From Pycnococcus provasolii (lineage: Eukaryota > Chlorophyta > Pseudoscourfieldiophyceae > Pseudoscourfieldiales > Pycnococcaceae): a stretch of DNA of 64,000 nt. The stretch covers positions 310,001 through 374,000 of the forward strand of contig OW568883.1 in assembly GCA_938743325.2 (NCBI GenBank), read 5' to 3'. Shown piece by piece: positions 12,001-17,006 of the stretch. The stretch's first letter is position 1. Every line of letters begins with the position of its first letter. The position numbers and the translations under genes are program-made. The notes below the pieces were generated by a model, which worked only from the letters and a program-made list of their open reading frames with translations, had not been told where the DNA came from and made no database searches.

Positions 12001-14495
12001 CAAGATGGAGCGCCGTGAGGAGGATTTGGATTCGCACAAGGGGCATCATCCGTATTTGTGACAGCAATCGTCAGAGTGCACGTCACACTGTGATCGCAAT
12101 CGGTGTCGCCGGCGGCATGTCCGTCTGTTAAACTCAGCTGAATCGAATCTGAATTCTCCTCATATCCACCATGGGCGTATACGATGTTCCCTGCCACCAC
12201 GTCCGCCTGTGTGAATGTACCGCCGTTTGAAAGGTCTCCGCCACTTTTCTTGATTGTTCCTTTCGTCGGCGCCGTTGTGAGCGTGTATGTCAAACTCGAT
12301 GTTGCGGTATCCGCATCAGTCGCCGCAAGGTCGTTCGCGCCACCCTGGAATGTGTACGACGCTGCCTCGTTCACATTGAAAGTATTGCACGTGAGAGTCG
12401 GGGCACTGACAGTGGTCACGGAGATCTTGCCCTTGTTTGTCTCGTATCCTCCGGCGGGACCATAGACGGGTCTCACGGTCGTAAGAGGTGTCTGGGAAGG
12501 ATTTGTCGCATCAAGTGCATACCCGCTCGGTGTAATGTACAAATCATAAGCTGTGTTTGCGGCTAAATTAGTCACTGTGATAGAAACGGCAGATCCAGAG
12601 GTGGGTACATTTGTGGTTCCCTTGGCATTTGTGACCTCTCCTGTCCAAACGTCTCGCATGTGTCCCTGTGGTCCTGCCATGAGGTCGTGGCCACTTGAGG
12701 TCGCAAGATTGTTCCAAGTGGCACCATCTGTGCTGTACTCAACCTTCAGAGCTCGCGTTCCTGACGCGCCACAGTAAAACACCACGTAAACTCGGTACGC
12801 CGTTCCGGCAGTCACCGACTTCGTTTGTGTTGTTGCCGCAGCATTGCCGGTGCTCTCGTCAATCAAAAGATACGAGCTGCCCGACCACGAGTGCATGTCC
12901 CAAGGCAGGAATGTGGTATCGCCCGTGTTGTCGTCGATGTAGAGTCGGCACCCACGCGTTGCAGTGCCCGTGCATGTCAGCCGAAACGAGTGCGTTCCGC
13001 TGGAAGCAGGCGTTAGGTAGGCTGAATACCGCGCGAAAAAGTTGTGGCTCTGCGTCACGCCCGTCCATGCACTCGACCCAAGCGTGAAGTCGATTTGTGC
13101 CTCATTGCGGTACGTAGGCGTCGTATCGTAAAAGTTGGTAATGCCAAACATGTATTCAGCGCCATTCGATGGATTCGGTATTGGCACTGGAGTGCCGGCG
13201 TACAACGTAGGGTCAGGAAAGCTCGTCAGTCCCACAGAAGAATAGAAGTACTCCGCACTCCATCCCGCCGGCTTGGATCCACTCGCGTACGCGGCCCAGT
13301 GAAGTTGAGCACTCGTCTCGGCAGCTGCATTTTCAGACTTTTTGTAAATGTCAGCCACCGTCAGCGTGGCGCTGTATTTCAGGATGTAGTACGTTTGCCC
13401 TGCAGCCTTGCACCCTCCCACAAGTGTCGTTGACGGATTCGACGCGAAGACGGGTGGTGTTCCGTACCTGATGGGCGAATTGTTGTTGGTCGTCGCCTTA
13501 GCAAGCGTGTACGTGCCCGCAGCCTGATTTTCAGCCGGATTCGACACCGACGTGGACATCGGGTACCACAGCTTCAAGTTAGCCTCGTTGCCGGCGAGAA
13601 TCTTCCTGTAGTTGGCTGAAATTTCTCCCGAAGTTCGCACGCTGTCCCATATCCTGATGTCTTTCATGAAGCCGTTGAACGCCACCGGGAAGTTGTCGTT
13701 CGTGGAGGCGCGAGCATAGGGTACGACGCCGGACAGAAGAAATGGGTTGCCCAACGCGAAACCGTAATTCCACAGCGGTGTCGTGCACGTTCCTCCTGTG
13801 CACGCCGTTGCTCCGGCTGGAGTCGCGTCACTTCCGTCCACGTACAGCTTCGCGCCACCCGCGGTAAAGTCTATCGATACTGCGACGTGGTGCCATTGGT
13901 TCTTCTGCAGGTTCGTGGTAGAATATATCGGGAAATTGTCGTATGCGGTGGACGTGGTCGACATTATATATTTCTCTCCTAAAGCTGAGCCCGTGACATC
14001 TAAGCCCGTAGTTGCCGCGAGCATGTTGAAACCCAGCTTGAGATTGCCTCCGTTGTGTCCTACGACGATGTAAAAGCCACCCGTCTCAATCTTATTCGTC
14101 CAGTCATTGGGCTTGATTACGAACAGCGTTCCCGAGCCGGCGTTAGCCGACGTCTTGTAAACTTGTGGCCATCCAAGAGTCATCTGATGGCCGACGTCGT
14201 ACACCCAAACCCACGACTCGAATGTGAACCTGCCACTTCCCATCAAAGTTCTCAGGTCGCCCACCAACTCATATCCTGCAACCGCTAATTGCGGGTATGC
14301 GAAGTACGCCGCACCTGCGGGTGCGTCTTGCGCTTTTGCCCCCCAGCTGCGTGGACCTTGCTGAAAAGGCGCGCGCATGAACAGGGCTAATAGCAGCAAG
14401 ACGACGGCTAACAAGGGTGAGGACGCAAGTCCCTTGAGGCTCAGACCACCACCACGTATCCGAGCACGTGTTCCACAGCCATGTCCACGTCTCAT
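1..14495 (-). CDS. Giant membrane-anchored surface protein, LamG/PA14/CSPG repeats/GCC2-GCC3/C2 (partial, continues past left edge)
   Basis: One minus-strand frame stays open from an ATG at 14,495 to the window edge (4,831 codons) with no intron visible. The N-terminus has a hydrophobic signal or anchor (about residues 27-41, core LLAVVLLLLALF). Then come a LamG/ConA-like domain (about 60-310, with QWHHVAV, KLYVDG and IRIWDSVRTSGEI), a PA14-like domain (about 405-585) and 15 CSPG/cadherin-type repeats (about 680-2,500, each with a YVHDGSDTTSD-like core and ending in V.I.V.PVND). Beta-sandwich-like sequence and a Thr-rich stretch follow, then a second set of cadherin-like segments, Cys-rich GCC2/GCC3 repeats (about 4,330-4,520), two or three membrane segments (from about 4,533), and a C2 domain (from about 4,755; core CDPYAVLTIGE) cut by the edge. 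A role in adhesion or sensing at the cell surface is inferred. The exact ligand and the C-terminus are unknown. Confidence 0.88.
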   Translation of the reverse strand, partial: MRRGHGCGTRARIRGGGLSLKGLASSPLLAVVLLLLALFMRAPFQQGPRSWGAKAQDAPAGAAYFAYPQLAVAGYELVGDLRTLMGSGRFTFESWVWVYDVGHQMTLGWPQVYKTSANAGSGTLFVIKPNDWTNKIETGGFYIVVGHNGGNLKLGFNMLAATTGLDVTGSALGEKYIMSTTSTAYDNFPIYSTTNLQKNQWHHVAVSIDFTAGGAKLYVDGSDATPAGATACTGGTCTTPLWNYGFALGNPFLLSGVVPYARASTNDNFPVAFNGFMKDIRIWDSVRTSGEISANYRKILAGNEANLKLWYPMSTSVSNPAENQAAGTYTLAKATTNNNSPIRYGTPPVFASNPSTTLVGGCKAAGQTYYILKYSATLTVADIYKKSENAAAETSAQLHWAAYASGSKPAGWSAEYFYSSVGLTSFPDPTLYAGTPVPIPNPSNGAEYMFGITNFYDTTPTYRNEAQIDFTLGSSAWTGVTQSHNFFARYSAYLTPASSGTHSFRLTCTGTATRGCRLYIDDNTGDTTFLPWDMHSWSGSSYLLIDESTGNAAATTQTKSVTAGTAYRVYVVFYCGASGTRALKVEYSTDGATWNNLATSSGHDLMAGPQGHMRDVWTGEVTNAKGTTNVPTSGSAVSITVTNLAANTAYDLYITPSGYALDATNPSQTPLTTVRPVYGPAGGYETNKGKISVTTVSAPTLTCNTFNVNEAASYTFQGGANDLAATDADTATSSLTYTLTTAPTKGTIKKSGGDLSNGGTFTQADVVAGNIVYAHGGYEENSDSIQLSLTDGHAAGDTDCDHSVTCTLTIAVTNTDDAPCANPNPPHGAPSCTFAGFTLNEGATQTISTTQIHVEDVDTADSAITLTVSTAPTRGILQYSDAVGVAITSFKMNEIEGCTTKCVQYVHDGSDTTSDTFQVTYRDATSAASAAQTISITVTPVNDQTPVVNPNTGFTLNEGATHTIAAGQLFVTDADNIGGTTLTLTLTGDATNGEVRLNGVKLNAGGTFTTTNINSNQVTYVHSGSETTSDTFKVTPNDGTNTGAEVTVTVTVTPVDDQAPVIAPTGPTFTVAEAGTFTLVQGSNAGQIDITDADSNPTSTGNANLIFQVTTNPSKGKVVLSTDTATPITSFTRADLVGNLVQYIQDGTEGPTDTFVLTPKDSLTPTPNQGTTATVTVTITDVNDQTPVAANNNGLTVAESQTKTITSAMLSATDADASQDAGLLTFTVTTPNDPAKGKLVFSDATGVAITSFTQNKISSVATCATQCVQYVASGTLTGTANIMDSITFSISDGTNTLTGVVFSITITPVDNTPPVVAKNTGFTLNEGATFTITNTELQVTDADVPAAQVVYSVTTGVSNGALQKSGTTTTTFTQSDIDSSIITYVHNGGETTSDSFTFSVTDGANPVTGTTVSITITLVNENTPTQAQNNGASVNEGGTVAITQARLQYTDADTGASSHSTITYTVTTNTAKGRLELSTAAGTGITSFTQANIDANIVQYVHTASNADPDSFVFTVSDGLNTVTSQTFSITVGAVDDVPVLTTNAGATMAEGATLTITNAMLAATDTDTAATAVIFSAIPNPATNGYVQLSSAAGTPVTQFTLAALNSGSVQFVHDGSDTTAASFTFAVKDATTTLAAATFSITVTPVNDGVPVPAGSRAITVAEGATKTITTAILSATDADTLDSTLTFTVTSGPSNGILVLSTATSTAITSFTQDKISATDACATACVQYKHGGGENTADSITFTISDGVNSAVATLSITISSVNNKVPALTTNTGGTCAEQSTLTLASTMLAATDADTDDSTIIFSVTTPPAKGRLELSSAPGTSATSFVQSQLTGGNVRYVHTDAEVPAAGSTDTIIFSLSDGTNNNPNQIFTITLTPVDDLAPTIPVNNQLTVAKGGAASITSAILRSVDTDTPSASSLTFTITTPPSMGTVSPSPFTQANIDAGSVSYTHNGQNFADPSASSVSDSLQFKVCDSANNCLTGQTLSIKITNSDTTAPTVTAGTLTVAEGGQKVLDSTALSVTDIDTAATDVKVTISNLPQNGKLELISNPGTAVTTFTAADLSAGKIRYVHDGSDTTSDAFKVSAADVAGNAAAGVFEVKIVVTPVNNGIPKATVNTGLTVNEGDTLTLTSAELEVKDPDTSDADITITVGTPPTHGKLQLSSSPGVDVVSFTAADLAAGKIQYAHNGASEEATSDSFTLSASDGVNTSPAIVVAVTIILKNDNAPEIISNGINLKQGETHKIQSPSDILVRDLDSPPPESIVVSIVQQPQHGNLFATGQAGIISSFTAKDLLDGKLTYVHNGGVGLSDSVTLRASDGELTGTSTKVPITMQAVDVVSPKKQTLLPMTAERGRTTVITEMRYVDDKATAFGVYYDVSSAPAHGLIQRTSGSGAITATNWNQGEVDSGRIVYTHNGRHDKTDKMVFSVTDTISPPTTNQVLEINIVDTLPPELSAKISNTDDPNKFDFEYTVDEECTLYFVMMSVTEEPPSITDVINGALPASKIVYQKQENIESIQQLGKSQAYTISGTFLPGRSYVLYVAAVDLYNNEALTTLPVASTGIAIVTQNGLDNLAIREGNGIGEASVLPQSDTYSISLTRQPSTAVNVKVQLGGAAALQIKASVNDKANASRRNIIGDAGGMVVAELVFSPSDFSKPREILVTSIDDRFVEGPHAVFIEHAVSTDDTVYKSIYDGSVPPSLRVNVDEDDDVASVIVEPDEVTVAKGSTRDVLVSLGGAPPPGDEVLVKFMTPIGRDVNASISLSETTLRFDSKDAFEPQVLSVTAQFTARYIGVQVVRVPISAISTVTAFANLAEQDLIVRVNDTTIPRLVFREEQRNFQVGYAIGPRKLGVSLSTMPTASVTVDLSILSSSGLPEKRNLRQQLDIYPSRITIEPNAWNAFAEIDVIAMSDGHADDRFEVVLSATTSSDDLSYNSASAHRTVDVTVFDVDRQVLSISVAKKDSITVSEDELINATSPRDAPSQSDSNGLYLLPQSEELTKAVAKRGSSVTVTEGSQATTKLEIQAVPLSDVGMTFVLRATRVKPVIDSIELPATTTTTTTKSSTTTTTTTTTTTTIVGTTTTTAVTVATKPAGNNTNTTIMMETNTTTASPINASMSRFQRTLLQDELLSADELSNLVMLSPTSLAFGTDEANIPKSIELNFFDTSTYHGSFYIEALPVIQTDDPLYSTLLPNPIVFQVIENDELGLLITPTPSAYLVGDAEEKLEIRLRSAPLQSVSYEIQVPSGQSHISIEPSRVSFDATNWNDTRTFTVRQRIASAPAVSNFDACFTAVGACEDNFYCALSSGTDTFLNPCIRVAARKAPMAPQSAVPPSCAVNLASKARVAAPIPCSDPVIFVEEGDWKSLNPAAPTPSSPLYRIEMASPVYRLTSEPRVPDDELGFSVQIAVPRVGDLSLTLPPFVALYTGLDNANGAPWKVLGATAAPIFPDTSSSEFGAKFSLQRLGFAVVVRLTSKLDVVTSEAAASGVDAAGSPNEFVELYGSRTGKPVVVDANVRFMADAGALQHAKITEDALVNNVSATFVEGTYQSSGDLLLFGERMCTSQCEFKTVKADGVTSASIDVDWHAGMGVLTLRPKKSDANDIAFLQSLLRQVSYVHVGDAPASINRRIEFRASQLHASASSAVDATLSVKPFNDPTTISCTKFAVGFKAQDVIPVDRSVEIIDPDDVQFAGAEVCIVDSFDARHDFLHYLPAEAVVTSNGGETSKAARTDLRWSFDQLKGCLTFDSIASRVDYQKALRLVSFEFRSESLKDVTRSISFRMRDLSNTMSQPCVISGSIAKETKPPRWAFGLDVINILQNTSALGYKVSAENDKRAVRYVLVCDGYRGTVKLNNVTGEFDYTPRTPFVYGPDDFLVRAEDVENGLSSSVITIRINIINVLDAPVAESMHVDAFEDVLETIELPVKDFDGPAAEEIAYVKIVNETTDGNTLRLTPPPGTENALNRRSASLTVQYLASSKSIALQARADAFAYQAVDVDGLPSEVARVKITLHAKAETQSLPVALNSTITMLEDTTLEEHLPFEYNYTKHIIFRLIGSPTLGRVELLDERTGAFRYTPYADATGSDTIKFRITGVYGITSSIGTTTIVVEEEDDAPVGACALEGPNTLPYALAYNLSFGILPEPGAGTEAWAAVLDNDPSTSMTQYRNTLDSLERLWSEAALSASTMLSQPVPKSDAGAAYTAYNAARGSEMDSRADAVEALIFHPEQPRLLCDDGQEVATLHNTPMLLYLLAHDVDSAPGARLTYKIVRAPTQGGVTHPNGTALSEGSLTTSPWVVFTPAMDKSRGEAYTTLQWAAMDASGRASSTFTTNIKVLCQPGYKRVGLTCSACPLGRYNQPGVADQIMCVPCPEGTAGKTVGATSCSLCESGTYQNATGQPTCTRCPHGDMISPTASDSIYSCVCPRTFFRPPYNTDICLKCNLDRTACDVANQTYPKPYKGYWVNPKDGSEVVRCLLGGEQCAATSNVTRVALGMCAPDSDRDGGQYEGFACSRCRDGHFRVDGKCEKCPTIPLAGFSVGVIFLVVLPGLLLIFSQAEKTFPMLNLLVGYCQIQATFGLLEFDWGSMLTSWYMFLGIFNLNPEIIAPECMISGWDYSYQFVFRAGLPGFFLFVLATRAGTEMIYEKFSTKRKFQRGVRKSLALVRAANLAKKFSGDNQIAPAPGEAAPMSLLDRLKAQQAKEEEEEKNGEASASSASDAGPVTESRVGSPNNVMANLRGTFSKSWKNKVLKSSVVQEGRDEISCDPYAVLTIGESSQQSMYVPASNNPIYKESFEFPNVDLETVQELKIEVFDYDVLSAGDFLCSGTVNLLKLK
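5205..5345 (-). repeat. Thr-rich low-complexity stretch in the giant protein
   Basis: On the minus strand this stretch of repeated ACN codons encodes long runs of threonine broken by a few K, S, V and G residues. It separates beta-sandwich-like sequence on either side. Such Thr-rich stretches are commonly O-glycosylated stalks in secreted proteins. The function here is inferred. Confidence 0.7.
7150..12210 (-). repeat. Fifteen in-frame CSPG/cadherin-type protein repeats
   Basis: Fifteen units of about 330-395 bp (about 115 residues) lie inside the giant gene. The Y-V-H-x-G core recurs near 12,175, 11,780, 11,440, 11,070, 10,690, 10,345, 9,990, 9,650, 9,300, 8,960, 8,630, 8,270, 7,930, 7,580 and 7,245. 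Each unit reads roughly as NEG-T-I (start), T-A-P-G-L (middle), FTQADI-A-G-I-YVHDGSDTTSDSF (core) and ITVTPVND (end). This matches the CSPG repeat (cadherin-like fold) seen in NG2/CSPG4 and FRAS1-type proteins. The units have diverged at the DNA level, so they are not recent copies. Confidence 0.85.
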
Positions 14496-16097
14496 ACTAT
14501 TATGTCGTTGTCGTCGAGGAGACCCTGTTTGTACCTGTTTGCAATTTGTGTCCTCCGAGGGACACCTTCTTAAAGAAGTGTAACTGCTACCTATAAAGGT
14601 ACTGCTGCAAGAAACACCGCGGCAAGGTGCCATAATTCTTCTAAAGGTATTATCAACGTGGTTCCCACACCAAGGACCAACGCCTTCCAAGCCCAAGCCC
14701 AAGCTGCTACTGCTGCTACTGCTGCAAGAAACACCGCTGCAAGAAACACCAATAGAGCTGCAAGGCGCAACTGCTCCTGCTCTGGAGACTGCTCGAGAGA
14801 ATGATGACGAAGACTCAGCCTGAGGAGCCATATATAGAGCGACGTGGATTGAGCCTCCGAGGGCCACTAATAAGCTCACTCACTCTTCAAGTTGATGTTG
14901 ATGTTGATGTGATGGAGCGACGGGAATGGGCGTGTGTTTCATGAATTGCGCCAGGTGCCAGGGGCCGGCCACGCCGGAGGGGGGGGGGCTCAGCCAACTC
15001 TCGAGCCCCATGGCCCATCCTCGGGTGGATCCCCCCGGGGGAGTCCCGAACACCATTCCGCCATTGGGCCTGACCGCCTGAGGGGACTTGCCCGGATTGA
15101 GCCTGGGTGGGTTCCTGAGGGACCGGCCGGTGGGTTCCTGAGGGAGGCTGGGAGGGGTGGTTTCCTGAGTGATGGCTGTGGCCAATCAAGGGGGGGGAAT
15201 GTTCAATGGGTGGAGTTGGCGATGTGTTTCTTTTCTGGGCAATTCGCCGTGCTTTTCTTTTCTTTTCTTTCTCTGCAAGACCATGCAAGGCGAGGCATTG
15301 AAGGCAAGGCGGCAGTCCACTCTAGAAGCACTGTATGTAGAGCTCTCAACCCGTGCCAATTGGGAGCGCATCACACAACACTCACACAACACCTTCACAC
15401 AACCTTCACACAACACCTTCACACAACCCTCACACAACGTCCTCATCACACAACCAAACCTCTCCCAAGTCCCAACCCTTTCGGCCTGTCTGCAACCCTC
15501 TCCCAAGGCCCAACCCTCTGCAACCCTCGCACTCTCCCACTCACACAACTGCACTCTCGGACGCTCCCACTCTTACGCTGCACTCTCCCACTCTTACACT
15601 CAGCCCCCTCTCCCTCACACTCTGCACCCCGTCTCCCTCTGCAGTCTGCACCCTTTCATCTCTTGAGTCCACTCTATCGTAAAGGTACAGTAGGCACACT
15701 CATCACCACCTCGCACCAAGGTTTCACCATACTGTACCAGTACCGTGTACCATGGGCCATCATGGCACGGCAAGCAAGACCCAAAGAAACAGCACGCCGT
15801 TAGGGCCCGAACCCGAACCCGAACCCAAACAAAAACACCTGAGGAGCCGGTGTTGCATCACGGGCATTGAGGTGGTCACGTTCACGTTCGCCAACCTCGT
15901 TCGCCAACGTCGTTCGCTGTTGGTATGTAGGACTGAATAAAATAATTAAAATTCCCACCTGGACCATTTGCGCCGACCTTTTGGGAGATATAAAAAGATT
16001 TTCCAACGATTTTCGGACTGATTTTTTTTCTCCGTCCCCCCATCACTGCCTCCTCCTCCCTCCCTACCTTCACATCACGTCAGGGGTGATTGGGGTG
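14496..16097. other. Intergenic region, low-complexity repeats, no convincing gene
   Basis: About 1.6 kb lie between the divergent giant gene and the SET gene. The part at 14,600-14,800 carries short repeats around CTGCTGCAAGAAACACC. GC-rich sequence with GGGTTCCTGAGGGA-type repeats lies at 15,000-15,180. Tandem CACACAACACCTTCA-type units occupy 15,361-15,446, followed by C/T-rich CTCTCCCACTC repeats to about 15,660. Open frames here are low-complexity by-products without recognisable domains. Promoters of both flanking genes should lie in it. Confidence 0.6.
15361..15446 (+). repeat. Short tandem repeat (CACACAACCTTCA-type)
   Basis: Direct, slightly varied tandem units of CACACAACACCTTCA and CACACAACCTTCA. 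A looser C/T-rich repeat tract continues to about 15,660. Non-coding. Confidence 0.7.
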
Positions 16098-16985
16098 ATG
16101 GCCGCCGCCAAGATCTCGCCTGCATCCATGTCTCTGCGTCAATATCAATGTCCGGCTCTACAATATCGGCGTGTATGTATCTTTCGTCGTAGTTTACTCA
16201 TAGATAGTTCTTCAGGGTTAGGGTTAGGGCAGCACACACCACACTCTCATCGCTCGCATGTTTCTTGTGGCTGTTGTGATGATGACCGTGCTGTACGATT
16301 GTGGTCGTACAGCAAACAACATGAGGAATCATCCTTGGAGGTGGACCTCATGCGCACGCGACGCTTTGATACCATCGCGTCAGACGATTCGCGTGCCGCC
16401 ATTAGAACCGCAGGAATAAGTGTGTCGGGGACTATGGTCGCGACGTGCCTGCTCTACCTGCACGTCGTACCTGACGAAGCATACGCGATTGCGGCGGCTC
16501 TTGTCGCCGCAGCCGCCAGCCGAACGGCATACTTCACCTACAAGGCGACGGCTGCAAACCTTGACGACGTCAGGAAGTACGTGGACGTGAGACCAACAAG
16601 GCTGAAAGGATACGGCGCCTTCGCCAAAGCGCCGCTCAAGAAGCACACGTACCTCGGCGACTACGAAGGCGAGCTCATCTCCAACGAAGAGCTCGCATAC
16701 AGGAACGCGAACGGCCTCGGCGACTACGTCATGACGTGTGGGGCTGGAGCGGCGATCGACGGCGCGAGCATGGCTGCAGATACCAGCAGATTTACGATTG
16801 CGCACACGAACCACGCCGTCGGAGACGCCGCCAACCTCATGCGCGTTGAACTGCCCAACTTGCAAAACCTCCAACGTCCGAGGATCGCTTTCTTCACATC
16901 CCGTGACGTCTCAGACGGAGAAGAACTTCAGTGGACATATAATGCGAGCTACTGGAGCGCGAAAGACGACACGCCCGTCCTGTGA
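16098..16985 (+). CDS. SET-domain protein (putative protein-lysine methyltransferase)
   Basis: The ATG at 16,098 gives a protein of 295 residues; the frame is also open upstream to 15,867, but that part looks non-coding. The C-terminal half carries a compact SET domain: GYGAFAKAPLKKHTYLGDYEG (start), the NHAVGDAANLMR segment in place of the usual NHS-x-NP, and the closing GEELQWTYNASYW. A hydrophobic pair of segments precedes it (about residues 115-155: TCLLYLHVV and AAALVAAAA), so membrane attachment is possible. SET enzymes transfer methyl groups from S-adenosylmethionine to lysines; the substrate here is unknown. A short TTAGGG run (16,214-16,229) falls inside the predicted N-terminus, so the true start may be further downstream. 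The gene ends 21 bp from the convergent glycoside hydrolase gene. Confidence 0.72.
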   Translation: MAAAKISPASMSLRQYQCPALQYRRVCIFRRSLLIDSSSGLGLGQHTPHSHRSHVSCGCCDDDRAVRLWSYSKQHEESSLEVDLMRTRRFDTIASDDSRAAIRTAGISVSGTMVATCLLYLHVVPDEAYAIAAALVAAAASRTAYFTYKATAANLDDVRKYVDVRPTRLKGYGAFAKAPLKKHTYLGDYEGELISNEELAYRNANGLGDYVMTCGAGAAIDGASMAADTSRFTIAHTNHAVGDAANLMRVELPNLQNLQRPRIAFFTSRDVSDGEELQWTYNASYWSAKDDTPVL

Positions 16986-17006
16986 AACTGCGCCAAAATC
17001 AGGCTC

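Noticed and set aside
14934-15803. Long plus-strand open frame upstream of the SET gene
   Set aside because: Its translation is made of low-complexity His/Thr/Pro/Leu repeats from C/T-rich tandem DNA, with no domain. Overlapping frames on both strands are equally open.
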